From Helicobacter labetoulli (GTDB taxonomy: Bacteria; Campylobacterota; Campylobacteria; Campylobacterales; Helicobacteraceae): a DNA stretch of 64,000 bases. The translations under genes were made by a program, and so were the position numbers. Shown here piece after piece: positions 25,307-34,504 of the stretch. Location: the NCBI RefSeq assembly GCF_003670275.1, contig NZ_QXJF01000009.1, positions 1 to 64,000 of the forward strand. The letters run 5' to 3'. The notes beneath the pieces were generated by a model. The model ran no database searches, was not told where the DNA came from, and worked only from the letters and a program-made list of their open reading frames with translations. Position 1 is the stretch's first letter; each line of letters opens with the position of its first letter.

Positions 25307-28120
25307 TTATGCCTTATAGATTTTTACCGCACATTTTTTAAAGTCTGTTTGCTTTGAGAGCGGACAAGTCGCATCAAGACATACTTTGTTTATAAAGACA
25401 TTTTCATCAAACCAAGGCACATAGATAAGCCCCTTTGGAGGGCGATTTCTACCGCGTAGGTCAAGCTTTGCTTTGACTTTGCCACGGCGAGATTCTACCC
25501 ACACGATTTGATTTTGTGTAAGATTCTGTTTAGCTGCATCATCTGGGTGCATATAGCAGAGTGCTTCAGGCACGGCACGATAGAGTTCAGGCACACGCAT
25601 AGTCATCGTGCCAGAATGCCAATGCTCTAGCACACGCCCGGTGCAGAGCCAAAGTGGATAATCTTTATCAGGCATCTCACAAGGATCCATATAAGGACGG
25701 AGGAAAATTTTTGCCTTATTATCAATACTTACTTTTGCATCACTTGGGGCATTGAGTGAGCCAGCAGGCATACTTTTATCTTTGTTGCCATAGAATGCAA
25801 ATGCCTTGCCATTACCAAGTTTTTGAGCGTAGAAGTCATATTTGGCGTTAAATCTCCATTGTGTTTCTTTGCCATTTACAACAGGCCAACGCAACCCTCT
25901 CACGCGATGATAAGTATCAAAATCAGCCAAATCGTGAGCGTGTCCTAAGCCAAATTGGCGATACTCTTCCCAAAGGTATTTGTGAATAAAAAATCCATAG
26001 CCCTTAAAGTCCTCATCATTGCCATCTTTAATCGCACGATTATCCCCAAATACTTCAGTATTGAGTTCATCTTTCAGCAAAAGATCATTCGTGCTAAAGC
26101 CTTTTGCATTTTTATTTGCAAAAAGCACATCATAGAGTGTATCACTCTCTTTATACCCCATAGCCTTAGCAGATTCTAAAACAGGCTTAAGTTCAAGGTT
26201 AGCATATTCCTTGCCCCATACCTCAGCAAGTGTAAAGCGTTTGGCAAATTCAGCCATTTGCCAAATATCAGGCATAGCCTCACCCGGAGCTATAACTTGT
26301 TGTTTCCAGTGCTGTGTGCGTCTCTCTGCATTCCCGTAAGAACCCCATTTTTCATAAATCATTGCCGTTGGCAAAATAAGATCGGCTACCTTTGCACTCA
26401 CTCCCGGATAGCACTCACTCACAACGATAAAGTTATCAAGCTCTCTTGCTGCTGCAATCCAGTGATTAGCATTAGCTGTATTTTGCCAAGGATTATTTAC
26501 TTGCACCCACGCCCATTTAATCTTGCCATCTTCTAAATCACGCATAATTTTAAGATAAGGTGAGCCTACCTTGCCATTAAGCGTTCCGCTAGGGAGATTC
26601 CAAATTTTTTCAGTGATTTCGCGATGTTTTGCATTTCCAACAACCATATCCGCAGGAAGCCTATGTGTGAAAGTCCCAACCTCACGAGCTGTGCCGCACG
26701 CACTTGGCTGTCCTGTGAGTGAGAATGCACCGCTGCCGGGCTTGGCTTGTTTGCCTAAAAGCATATGCACCATATAGCTTTGTTCATTAACCCAAGTGCC
26801 TCTTTGGTGCTGATTCATACCCATTGTCCAAAAACTCACAATCTTACGATTTTTATCAATGTAATAATCCGCTAAGGTTTGAAGTTTTTTCTTATAAGAT
26901 TCTAAATCTTCATCGGGATTGCCTTTTGAGAGTTTTGCCACAAAATCAAGGCTATAAGGCTCTAAGCCTTTTTTGAAGTCTTCAAAGCTAATGCCCCAGT
27001 GGTTTCCAGCTGCATCTGCTTTATCCATTTTCATTGTATCTCCGGCTTTTATCCCAAGATATTGCAAGGTAACGCCTTCTTCTTCGCTCACCACTTTTGA
27101 TACTTCTTTAGCGACAATGTCTTTTTCTTCAGCTTTAAACTTGGCGTGATTTGGGTTATTTCTCATACCATAGCCGATATTGACAAAGCCCGTGCTAAAG
27201 ACGCAATTTTCTTTGACAAATGTAGAATCTACTGCATTGCGATTAATAATCTCGCGTGCGATATAGTTCCAAATCGCTAAATCTGTATGTGGCTTAAAGA
27301 TGATTTCCATATCTGCTAAATCCGAAGTTCTATTCGCAAAAGTTGAGAGATTAATCACCTTGACATTGCTATTGCTTAGCTTTCTATCGCTCACACGACT
27401 CCAAAGCACAGGGTGCATTTCTGCCATATTTGCCCCCCAAGTAACGATAGTATCGGTTAGTTCAATATCATCATAACAGCCAGCAGGCTCATCAATCCCA
27501 AAAGTTTCTATAAAGCCCACAACCGCACTTGCCATACAATGTCGTGCATTTGGGTCAATATTATTACTTCTAAAGCCGCCTTTGACAAGTTTTACCGCAG
27601 CATAACCTTCTTGAATCGTATATTGCCCAGAGCCAAAGACTGCCACACCCGTTGGTCCAAGCTCGTTGTAAGCTTTTTTAAACTGCTTTTCCATTTCATC
27701 AAAAGCACGCTTCCAGCTCACCGGTGCAAACTTACCTTTTTTATCAAACTCACCATTGCTATTCACACGCAAAAGAGGTTTTGTAAGCCTATCTGCTCCA
27801 TACATAATCTTGGCACAGAAATAGCCCTTAATGCAGTTTAGCCCTCTATTTACAGGAGCTTCTGGGTCGCCTTTGACAGCCACGATTTTGGCTTGTCCGC
27901 TACTATCTTTTTGGGTAGCGACCATAATGCCACAGCCTGTTCCGCAGAATCTACATACCGCTTTATCCCATTTCCAAAGTTTTTGTGCATTTTGTGCCTC
28001 TGCACTCATTGCACTAGGGATACTTAGCCCCACACTTGCTGCTGCTGAAGCTGCTGCCGCACTTTTGATAAACTCTCGGCGTGAAAGTGTGGGCTTATGC
28101 TCTTGCATTTTCTTTGTCAT
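25307..28120 (-). CDS. napA: NapA, periplasmic nitrate reductase catalytic subunit
   Basis: At 937 residues this is full length. [19 protein letters not shown] is a twin-arginine signal. [12 protein letters not shown] with CIKGYFC binds the [4Fe-4S] cluster, and [10 protein letters not shown] carries the Cys that ligates molybdenum. The C-terminal region ([15 protein letters not shown]) is the MGD-binding domain. It reduces nitrate to nitrite in the periplasm. It is first in the operon and has a Crp/Fnr-type box about 90 bases upstream. Confidence 0.96.
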   Translation of the reverse strand: MTKKMQEHKPTLSRREFIKSAAAASAAASVGLSIPSAMSAEAQNAQKLWKWDKAVCRFCGTGCGIMVATQKDSSGQAKIVAVKGDPEAPVNRGLNCIKGYFCAKIMYGADRLTKPLLRVNSNGEFDKKGKFAPVSWKRAFDEMEKQFKKAYNELGPTGVAVFGSGQYTIQEGYAAVKLVKGGFRSNNIDPNARHCMASAVVGFIETFGIDEPAGCYDDIELTDTIVTWGANMAEMHPVLWSRVSDRKLSNSNVKVINLSTFANRTSDLADMEIIFKPHTDLAIWNYIAREIINRNAVDSTFVKENCVFSTGFVNIGYGMRNNPNHAKFKAEEKDIVAKEVSKVVSEEEGVTLQYLGIKAGDTMKMDKADAAGNHWGISFEDFKKGLEPYSLDFVAKLSKGNPDEDLESYKKKLQTLADYYIDKNRKIVSFWTMGMNQHQRGTWVNEQSYMVHMLLGKQAKPGSGAFSLTGQPSACGTAREVGTFTHRLPADMVVGNAKHREITEKIWNLPSGTLNGKVGSPYLKIMRDLEDGKIKWAWVQVNNPWQNTANANHWIAAARELDNFIVVSECYPGVSAKVADLILPTAMIYEKWGSYGNAERRTQHWKQQVIAPGEAMPDIWQMAEFAKRFTLAEVWGKEYANLELKPVLESAKAMGYKESDTLYDVLFANKNAKGFSTNDLLLKDELNTEVFGDNRAIKDGNDEDFKGYGFFIHKYLWEEYRQFGLGHAHDLADFDTYHRVRGLRWPVVNGKETQWRFNAKYDFYAQKLGNGKAFAFYGNKDKSMPAGSLNAPSDAKVSIDNKAKIFLRPYMDPCEMPDKDYPLWLCTGRVLEHWHSGTMTMRVPELYRAVPEALCYMHPDDAAKQNLTQNQIVWVESRRGKVKAKLDLRGRNRPPKGLIYVPWFDENVFINKVCLDATCPLSKQTDFKKCAVKIYKA

Positions 28121-28177
28121 AAAACCTCCTTAAACAATGTTGTTTGACATTTGGGGAATCCAAATGTTTGAGGCAAG

Positions 28178-28220
28178 ATTCTAAACTTAGATTCTCATTT
28201 TACTACTTGATGAAAGTCAA
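28178..28220 (-). promoter_or_regulatory. napA promoter with a Crp/Fnr-type box
   Basis: On the minus strand TTGACTTTCATCAA (28220-28207) has the TTGA-N6-TCAA symmetry of Crp/Fnr-family sites. TAGAAT at 28183-28178 would be the -10 element. With a start near 28171 the box is centred about 42 bases upstream, the usual place for a class II activator. It fits anaerobic or nitrosative activation of nap. The rest of 28121-28374 has no gene. Confidence 0.6.
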
Positions 28221-28374
28221 TGTGAGTTAATAAAAATTTTACTTTTAATCACTCTATCTTTATACTTATAAATATATTTCTATTTAGCAATGTGTGCAGA
28301 ATCTTTGACATATTAGATAAGCTTGATTTGTAAAATTCCTTACAATACATATTTTCGCTGTTTAAGGAATAAAG

Positions 28375-29053
28375 ATGAAATAAAGAATATATCATGCTTT
28401 TTGATTTAGATGGGACGCTTGTAGATTCTACATAGGCTATTTATGCGAGTTTCTCTCAAGCCTATCTAGCGATGAATGACACGCCTCCAAGCCTAGATCA
28501 AGTCAAATTGGGCATAGGACATACTTTAGAATCTATGTTTTTACAAAATGGTGTCAAAAAGCAAAGTGTAGATGAGTATGTGAAGCATTATAGAGTGGCG
28601 TATCGTGGGCTAATGGAGCAAGGCACTCATCTATTAGTTCACGCAAAAGAAGCCATAATCTTAGCCCATAGTTTTGCGACACTTGGCGTGGTAACGACAA
28701 AGCGGGGGGGGGATTTCTCGCAGATTCTGCTTGATAAGCTTGGCGTGTGGGAGTATTTTAGCGGTATTGTTGGTATAGAATCTGTGAGTAGCCCAAAGCC
28801 CCACGCAGAGCCGATACTTAAAGTTTTGGAAATGTTGGATAAGGATAAGGAGATTCAAAGAGATAGAATCTATATGATAGGTGATACAATCCTTGATATA
28901 CAAGCGGCAAAAAATGCTAAGATTCAGGCTGTTGTGGTGCTGTGTGGCTTTGGCAAAAAGGAAGCAATGCAAGAATCTCAAGCACCTTTATGTGAAAACA
29001 CACTTGAAGCAATAAGGTGGATTCAGCAAAATTCAGCAAGGGATTTATCTTAA
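28375..29053 (+). pseudogene. HAD-family phosphatase (Gph-like), inactivated at the start
   Basis: The body from 28472 encodes a Gph-like phosphatase with VVTTK (motif II region) and MIGDTILDIQAAKNA (motif IV). The N-terminus is broken: the ATG at 28375 with a good ribosome site reads only MK before TAA, and the frame holding motif I (LFDLDGTLVDST, from 28394) has a TAG at 28433, probably from a Glu codon. A G9 tract lies at 28704-28712 and is currently in frame. An intact enzyme would hydrolyse phosphoglycolate or a similar small phosphate ester. Confidence 0.7.
28704..28712 (+). repeat. G9 homopolymer tract in the phosphatase gene
   Basis: Nine G residues encode part of KRGGD between the HAD motifs. 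At this length the frame is open. A gain or loss of one base would truncate the protein. Confidence 0.7.
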
Positions 29054-29166
29054 GTTCCGAGGTTTAATTTATGTTTATTTAACGAAGTTTGGCTATGATT
29101 TCGCTTTTTTGAGATATTTTTCAAGGGTGTTGTAGCCAAAATGTAAAATAAAAAATGCAAAGAAAA

Positions 29167-29172
29167 TATAAT
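29167..29172 (+). promoter_or_regulatory. -10 element of the greA operon
   Basis: TATAAT lies 22 bases before the greA ATG. A start near 29179 would leave a short leader with GGGGA as the ribosome site. Confidence 0.5.
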
Positions 29173-29194
29173 CTTAAATATTGCGGGGAAAATA

Positions 29195-29683
29195 ATGGCA
29201 GAACCAATGACAAACTACGGCTATGAAAAGCTATGTGCGGAGCTAAAGAATCTTAAAGAGATAGAGCGTCCAAAGATTGTGGTAGAAATAGATGTAGCAC
29301 GCTCTCACGGAGACTTGAAAGAAAACGCAGAATACCACGCCGCAAGGGAGAAACAAGCTTTTATTGAAGCAAGAATTAATGAGCTTGGGCTTATGCTCTC
29401 TCAAGCTCAAGTCATTGACCCTGCGAGTTTAAAGCACGATAAGGTGAGCTTTGGCTCAAGTGTGAAGATTCTAAACCTTGATACCGATAAGGAGTTTGTC
29501 TATACGCTTGTAGGCTCAATGGAGAGCAATCCATCTAAAGGGCTTATTTCTGTTTCTTCGCCTATTGCCAAGGCGTTAATGGGAAAAAAGCAGGGCGATG
29601 AGGTGGGCATTATGCTACCTAGTGGCGAGAATGAATTTGAGATTTTAGAAGTGTTTTATAAAGAGATTGTGTTTGGGGATTAG
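29195..29683 (+). CDS. greA: Transcript cleavage factor GreA
   Basis: The 162-residue product is of normal length. The N-terminal coiled coil carries RSHGDLKENAEYHAAREKQ, with the acidic tip that enters the RNA polymerase secondary channel, and the C-terminal globular half ends in MLPSGENEFEILEVFY. GreA rescues backtracked polymerase by stimulating RNA cleavage. It heads a string of genes (dut, two unknowns, coaX) in the order found in H. pylori. Confidence 0.96.
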   Translation: MAEPMTNYGYEKLCAELKNLKEIERPKIVVEIDVARSHGDLKENAEYHAAREKQAFIEARINELGLMLSQAQVIDPASLKHDKVSFGSSVKILNLDTDKEFVYTLVGSMESNPSKGLISVSSPIAKALMGKKQGDEVGIMLPSGENEFEILEVFYKEIVFGD

Positions 29684-29686
29684 GCT

Positions 29687-30130
29687 ATGAAACAGGCTCG
29701 TATTAAGATTAAAAAGCTTCATTTAGATGCAGAGATTCCAAAATATCAAAGTATAGAGGCGGCGGGATTTGATTTGCATTCCATTGATGAGTGTGTGCTA
29801 AAAGCCGGAGATAGGGCAGTGATTAGCACAGGATTAGCCTTTGAGATAGAATCTGGCTTTGAAGTGCAGGTGCGTCCAAGGAGTGGTTTGGCACTAAAAA
29901 ATGGCATAAGTGTGCTTAATACGCCCGGCACGATTGATAGCGATTATCGTGGGGAGATTAAGGTGATTTTAGTCAATCATTCGCAGGAGGATTTTATCAT
30001 ACGCAAGGGCGATAGAATCGCACAAGGCGTGGTGAATGAGATAACTCAAGCGGTGTTTGCTGAGGTAGAAGAGCTAAGTCAAAGTCAAAGGGGAGAATCC
30101 GGCTTTGGCTCTTCTGGCGTGAGTAAGTGA
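29687..30130 (+). CDS. dut: dUTP diphosphatase
   Basis: The 147-residue trimeric-type dUTPase converts dUTP to dUMP. The five motifs are present: AAGFDLHSIDE, VRPRSGLALKNG, LNTPGTIDSDYRGE, GDRIAQGVV and the Gly-rich end (RGESGFGSSG). It starts four bases after greA. Confidence 0.96.
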   Translation: MKQARIKIKKLHLDAEIPKYQSIEAAGFDLHSIDECVLKAGDRAVISTGLAFEIESGFEVQVRPRSGLALKNGISVLNTPGTIDSDYRGEIKVILVNHSQEDFIIRKGDRIAQGVVNEITQAVFAEVEELSQSQRGESGFGSSGVSK

Positions 30131-30164
30131 AAGTAAGTAAAGATAAACAAGGCAAAGGAGTTTT

Positions 30165-30845
30165 ATGAGTTTGCAATCAAATCTCAAAGAGGTGAGAGAG
30201 GAATTTAAATCTGATGAAAGGATTTTAGAAAATGCGTTTCGTTTAGAAATTTTGTGGAAGCGGTATCGCAAGTATGTATATGTGGCTGTGGTTTGTGTGG
30301 CTGTGGCTTTGATATGGTGGGGTGTGAGCGTGTATATGCAGGAGCAGAGAGCAAAAGAGGCGAGTGCGGCTTATGCGGTGCTTACACAAGATTCAGAAAA
30401 TAAAGAAGCTTTAGAATCTTTGCAAAAAGCAAGTCCAAAGCTGTATGAGATGTATAAGTATTTTAATGCTAATGGTGATAAAGCAGTGTATGAGGAGCTA
30501 CAAAATTCTTCTTTTAAACTTATTGCAAATCTTGCTCAGTATGAGATAGCGACTTTATCTTTGAGCGAGAAACTCAAAGATAAAGAGGCGGTGAAAAATG
30601 TAGATATTGCAGGGGAGATTCAGTCTTTAGAAAATGTGGAATACAAGGCGTTGAGAGATTTAGCGATTTTGCAAGAAGCGTATGTGTTGTTTGGGCAAGA
30701 TAAGGTTGAAGCAGCTCACCAAAAGCTTATGCTTATCGCTGAAAATTCGCCTTTTGCCGCAGAAGCGATTATGCTTAAGCATTTTGGGCTTGATGACTTG
30801 GCTAAAAATGCACCAACTAGCACAAATACAGAATCTAAGCCTTAA
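30165..30845 (+). CDS. Single-pass membrane protein with helical repeats, YfgM-like
   Basis: The 226-residue product has a ~45-residue cytoplasmic N-terminus (basic, ending LWKRYRKY), one membrane helix (about residues 44-64, VYVAVVCVAVALIWWG) and a helical periplasmic domain of TPR-like pairs. This is the layout of YfgM-type ancillary factors of the Sec translocon. The assignment rests on architecture. It lies between dut and a lipoprotein gene in a conserved Helicobacter gene order. Confidence 0.6.
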   Translation: MSLQSNLKEVREEFKSDERILENAFRLEILWKRYRKYVYVAVVCVAVALIWWGVSVYMQEQRAKEASAAYAVLTQDSENKEALESLQKASPKLYEMYKYFNANGDKAVYEELQNSSFKLIANLAQYEIATLSLSEKLKDKEAVKNVDIAGEIQSLENVEYKALRDLAILQEAYVLFGQDKVEAAHQKLMLIAENSPFAAEAIMLKHFGLDDLAKNAPTSTNTESKP

Positions 30846-30860
30846 AGATTTGGTGGCAAA

Positions 30861-31865
30861 ATGATGAGAAAACTTCTTTTATTTGCGTGTCTTTGTAGCC
30901 TTGCTATCTTTGCGGGGTGCAGCTCTAAGAAACATTTTAAACCAGAGATAATAAGTGGCAAAATGGAGTTTAAAGACAAGCTAAGTTCGCCCATACAAAG
31001 CGTTTCAAGGCAGGGAGCTATTTTAAGGGATAATACGCTTATTACTTTGGAAAATGGTATAACGCCCATTGTGCTAGAAAAGGGTTATAGGTTTTTGGCA
31101 CAAGATGGGGATAGTTATGCGATACAAAAGCAATGCGATGAGATTCTTATTGTGCGGAATGGAAATGAGAAACTCCATAAAGTGCCTTTTAGCTCCTGTG
31201 TGCTAACTGCGAGTTTAAAGGGCGATAAGTTGGCTATGGTGCTTATTGACAACACGCTTGTGTATTATGACATAGCCAAGCAAAAAGAGATTTTTTCGCA
31301 AAAATACCCAAATGTCAGTGCGATAAACTCTTACCTTGCTTCACCTTTAATGAACGATTCGTATGTGATTTATCCGGATTTGGAGGGTAAGATTCTTATT
31401 TATAGTATCGCTCAAAATAAGATTGTTAAGGATATTTTAGTCAGTAGCGATAAGTTTTTTAATAATGTCATTTATCTTCACGCTAAGGGTGAATACCTGC
31501 TAGGTGCAACAGCAAAGCGTGTGAGTGCGATTATCAATGATAAGAGCTTTAAGTATGATGTGGATTTGCGTGATGTGAAGTTTTATAATGATAAAGTGTA
31601 TGTGCTAGGCATTGATGGGGAGATTTTGGAGCTTGATCATACTTTGAAGTTGTTGCGTAAGGTGCGTTTGCCTTTTGCGGTGCTAAGTGGCATTGTGATA
31701 CAAAATGACACGCTTTATACGCTTGAAAAGGGTGGCTATGTGATAGTGTTGAATCTCAAAGACTTTGCACCATTAGTGTATAAAAGCAATCTTTCCAAGA
31801 AAAAAAGCCTTTTTTACACCAAGGATAGTATATTCTACGATAAGGTTTATAAAAGGTTTGAGTAA
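30861..31865 (+). CDS. Lipoprotein with a BamB-like beta-propeller
   Basis: The 334-residue product has a clear lipobox (LAIFAGCSSKK). Repeated segments such as DTLYTLEKGGYVIVLNLKD and DKVYVLGIDGEILELD give a PQQ-like propeller, as in BamB. In that family the protein helps insert outer-membrane proteins, and a neighbouring YfgM-like gene supports the comparison with the yfgM-bamB pair of other proteobacteria. Its stop overlaps the coaX start. Confidence 0.6.
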   Translation: MMRKLLLFACLCSLAIFAGCSSKKHFKPEIISGKMEFKDKLSSPIQSVSRQGAILRDNTLITLENGITPIVLEKGYRFLAQDGDSYAIQKQCDEILIVRNGNEKLHKVPFSSCVLTASLKGDKLAMVLIDNTLVYYDIAKQKEIFSQKYPNVSAINSYLASPLMNDSYVIYPDLEGKILIYSIAQNKIVKDILVSSDKFFNNVIYLHAKGEYLLGATAKRVSAIINDKSFKYDVDLRDVKFYNDKVYVLGIDGEILELDHTLKLLRKVRLPFAVLSGIVIQNDTLYTLEKGGYVIVLNLKDFAPLVYKSNLSKKKSLFYTKDSIFYDKVYKRFE

Positions 31866-32485
31866 TGCTATTGTGCGATGTGGGGAATACTTTTTTACAT
31901 TTCTATCATAATGGTAAGATTTGGAAAGAAAAGCCCTATGCCCTAAGCAAGAAAAAAGAGAATCTGCCTATATATTATATCAGTGTCAATGAACGCTTTG
32001 AGCGATGTTTGCTTGCTTCGCACCCATATTGTGTGAATATTGGCGAGTATATTGAGATAGAGAGCGAGTATAAGGGGCTTGGCGTGGATAGGCGTGCAGC
32101 GTGTAAGGCGGTGCAAGATGGCGTGATTATTGATGCGGGAAGTGCCATTACTGCGGATATTATGCAAAATGGAATCCACCTTGGTGGCTACATTATGCCC
32201 GGACTTAGTGCGTATAGAAAAATGTGTGCTGACATCTCCCCCGTGCTTGATATAAAAATAGAGCCAAGTGTGAATCTCTCCGCCCTACCGCAAAATACAA
32301 GCGATGCCCTAAGCTTTGGGGCGATAAAAAGTGTGATTTTGATGATAAAAAATACCACACGCACAAAAAAGATATTTTTCACAGGGGGCGATGGCAAGTT
32401 TTTTGCACGATTTTTTGAAAATGCCATTTATGATAACACGCTTGTGTTTAAGGGTATGCAAAAAGCCCTTGAGAAGCATATCTAG
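31865..32485 (+). CDS. coaX: Type III pantothenate kinase
   Basis: The 206-residue product begins MLLCDVGNTFLHF, the phosphate-binding start of CoaX, and contains GLGVDRRAA and VIIDAGSAITADIM, with the Asp residues that bind ATP-Mg and pantothenate. It catalyses the first step of CoA synthesis. At ~206 residues it is shorter than most CoaX proteins (~250) but similar to Helicobacter examples. It overlaps the lipoprotein stop codon. Confidence 0.93.
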   Translation: MLLCDVGNTFLHFYHNGKIWKEKPYALSKKKENLPIYYISVNERFERCLLASHPYCVNIGEYIEIESEYKGLGVDRRAACKAVQDGVIIDAGSAITADIMQNGIHLGGYIMPGLSAYRKMCADISPVLDIKIEPSVNLSALPQNTSDALSFGAIKSVILMIKNTTRTKKIFFTGGDGKFFARFFENAIYDNTLVFKGMQKALEKHI

Positions 32486-32517
32486 CAGAATCTAAAGAAA
32501 ATCTTAAGGGAGACAAG

Positions 32518-33126
32518 ATGATAAAAGTCGCTTTGCCAAAAGGTCGCATTGCCAAGGAGAGTTTAGCGTTGTTTGAGCGGTTGTATGGGGCGGGATTTGC
32601 CTTTGATGATAGGAAGTTGATTTTAGAGCATAGGGACTTTACCTTTATGCTTGTAAGAAGTCAAGATGTGTCTACTTATGTAGCTCACAGGGCGGCAGAT
32701 GTGGGGATTGTAGGGCTTGATGTGATAGAAGAGCAACAGCTTGAAGTCATAAAGCTTTTAAATCTACAAATCGGGCAGTGCAAGGTTGTTGTTGGCTCAC
32801 CTTGCGGGAAAAGCCTTGATTTTCAAAAGCCACAGCTAAAAATCGCTACAAAAATGCCAAATATCACGCGTAAATATTTTGCTAATAAAGCCTTATCTAT
32901 TGAGACGCTTAAGCTCTATGGCTCTATTGAGTTAGCCCCGCTTGTTGGACTAAGTGATGCTATTGTGGATATTGTGGAGACAGGTAGCACGATGAAGCAA
33001 AATAATCTTAAAATTGATGAAGTGATTATGGAATCTAGTGCGTATTTGATTGCTAATACAAATAGCTTTTATGAGAAAAAAGAGCAGATTCTAGCGTTGT
33101 ATGATAATCTTAAAAGCACACTATAA
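32518..33126 (+). CDS. hisG: ATP phosphoribosyltransferase, short form
   Basis: HisG joins ATP and PRPP in the first step of histidine synthesis. The 202-residue product begins MIKVALPKGRIAKESLALF. It contains ADVGIVGLDVIEE and the PRPP-binding loop DAIVDIVETGSTMKQNN. It lacks the regulatory C-terminal domain of long forms (~300 residues), so it should work with a HisZ partner encoded elsewhere. No other his gene is in the window. Confidence 0.95.
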   Translation: MIKVALPKGRIAKESLALFERLYGAGFAFDDRKLILEHRDFTFMLVRSQDVSTYVAHRAADVGIVGLDVIEEQQLEVIKLLNLQIGQCKVVVGSPCGKSLDFQKPQLKIATKMPNITRKYFANKALSIETLKLYGSIELAPLVGLSDAIVDIVETGSTMKQNNLKIDEVIMESSAYLIANTNSFYEKKEQILALYDNLKSTL

Positions 33127-33144
33127 GGGGGCAAAGGGGGCAAA

Positions 33145-33489
33145 ATGAAAAAGATTCTAAAGATTCTGTTTTTATGTTTAAGCGTAGGTCTATGGGCTGG
33201 AGAATGGGAGATGTTTTCTGATGGCAAGGATACTTATATCTATTCCACAAATACAGGCGAGATTTATATCCGTCATCAAATGGGGAAGAAAAACTATGAA
33301 GATGTATTTGTCAAAATGCCCCGTGGTATGCAACCAAATGAAGTGAGAAACCCTCGCCAAAGCTCCATATCTCAATCCCCACAAACGCCCCAAACCCCTA
33401 AAGATTCAAGTGAAGCAGAAAGACTCAAAGATATGCAGTTAAACGCGTTGAAAAAATCCCAAGATATGCTCAATGCTGCTATTGAGTAG
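33145..33489 (+). CDS. Small secreted protein of unknown function
   Basis: The 114-residue product has a signal peptide (MKKILKILFLCLSVGLWAGE), a short beta-rich core (KDTYIYSTNTGEIYIRHQMG), a Pro/Ser/Thr-rich linker and a helical tail. It follows hisG by 18 bases. I do not recognise the family; export to the periplasm is likely. Confidence 0.6.
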   Translation: MKKILKILFLCLSVGLWAGEWEMFSDGKDTYIYSTNTGEIYIRHQMGKKNYEDVFVKMPRGMQPNEVRNPRQSSISQSPQTPQTPKDSSEAERLKDMQLNALKKSQDMLNAAIE

Positions 33490-33895
33490 GGCTTAGATTC
33501 TGCGTTTTTGTGCTTGTGCTTTACTAAAATCTTGCTTTGCTAGAATCTTGTCATACTGAGCTGTAGGCGAAGTATCTACATTCTTTAAAATTCTTTTTTT
33601 AGCTAAGGGGGAGAGGCTTGAATTGTGAAGTCGCTCTCTCCCCCTTAGCAATCCCCCACTCCGACGACACTTTCAAGGTAGGCGATTCACGCAGTGAAAC
33701 GCCACCATTGATTTTATGCGTGGCAAGGGTGTGCCTTGCCACTGCGGTGGTTGCTGAATCGGCTTGAGATTCTACGGCTTTCTCCGTCATTGCGAGACTT
33801 CCGCAGGAAGTCGTGACAAAGCGTATCTTCTTTAGCAATCCATATAAAAACACAAATCCCAAAGCTAGAACCCACTCACAGAATCTGCCCAAAGC
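33490..33895. repeat. Palindrome-rich junction between convergent genes
   Basis: This ~400-base stretch has no convincing gene. It holds a half copy of the TGTCATACTGAG element (33549-33577), a perfect 14-base inverted repeat GCTAAGGGGGAGAG/CTCTCCCCCTTAGC (33602-33649), near-palindromes GGCGATTCAC/GTGAAACGCC (from ~33682) and GTGGCAAGG/CCTTGCCAC (~33720-33742), and a CGTCATTGCGAG-type repeat with an ACTTCC/GGAAGT core (33785-33840). Confidence 0.65.
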
Positions 33896-34504
33896 CTAAT
33901 TCATCTCTCTATACAAATCACAGCCTTGCTGATAGCCTAAATAACAAGCTTGTCCGTAGAAGCTTAAAGCCGCTTGTCTGCTTTTTGCCACACCTATGCC
34001 CTTAGCATACATATCGCCTAGATTCACGCACCCTGCCACGCTCCCGCCAGCACAAGCCCTTTCATAAAGATTTAAAGCGTCCGCATAGCTTTTACTTACA
34101 AAAATCCCCTCTTGTGAAAGCACCCCTAGATTATTGCACCCATCAGGCTCAAAGCGTGAGCAGGAGAATTTATACAGCTGCAACGCCACGCCATAGTTTT
34201 GCTTCACACCTAGCCCATTTTGATATAAGATTCCAAGGTTGCTACACGCTTTTAGCACCCCACCATCACAAGCTTTTTTGTAAAAATAAGCAGCTTTGTT
34301 ATACCACTGCACGCCATTTTCGCCTTTCATATATTCGTGTGCGACAAAGTAGCAATCACTCGCACTGCCTTCATTGCAGTTTTGTAGATACTCCGCCACT
34401 CTCTTTTTCATATCTGCACTTTCATAGTTATTCATATTTTCATCAGCTAGCCACGCCCCAAACGCAACAGCACACATCACACCTAGTGTCAGCAAGATTC
34501 TCAT
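33896..34504 (-). CDS. Sel1-repeat, Cys-rich secreted protein (Hcp-like)
   Basis: The 202-residue product begins MRILLTLGVMCAVAFGAW, a signal peptide. It has about four Sel1 repeats, each with a disulfide-type Cys pair (CDGGVLKACSNLGILYQNG, CAGGSVAGCVNLGDMY), as in the Helicobacter cysteine-rich proteins HcpA-E. ATG 34504 follows AAAGGAG and overlaps the stop of the upstream paralogue. These proteins are exported and immunogenic; some bind penicillins. The substrate here is unknown. Confidence 0.82.
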   Translation of the reverse strand: MRILLTLGVMCAVAFGAWLADENMNNYESADMKKRVAEYLQNCNEGSASDCYFVAHEYMKGENGVQWYNKAAYFYKKACDGGVLKACSNLGILYQNGLGVKQNYGVALQLYKFSCSRFEPDGCNNLGVLSQEGIFVSKSYADALNLYERACAGGSVAGCVNLGDMYAKGIGVAKSRQAALSFYGQACYLGYQQGCDLYREMN

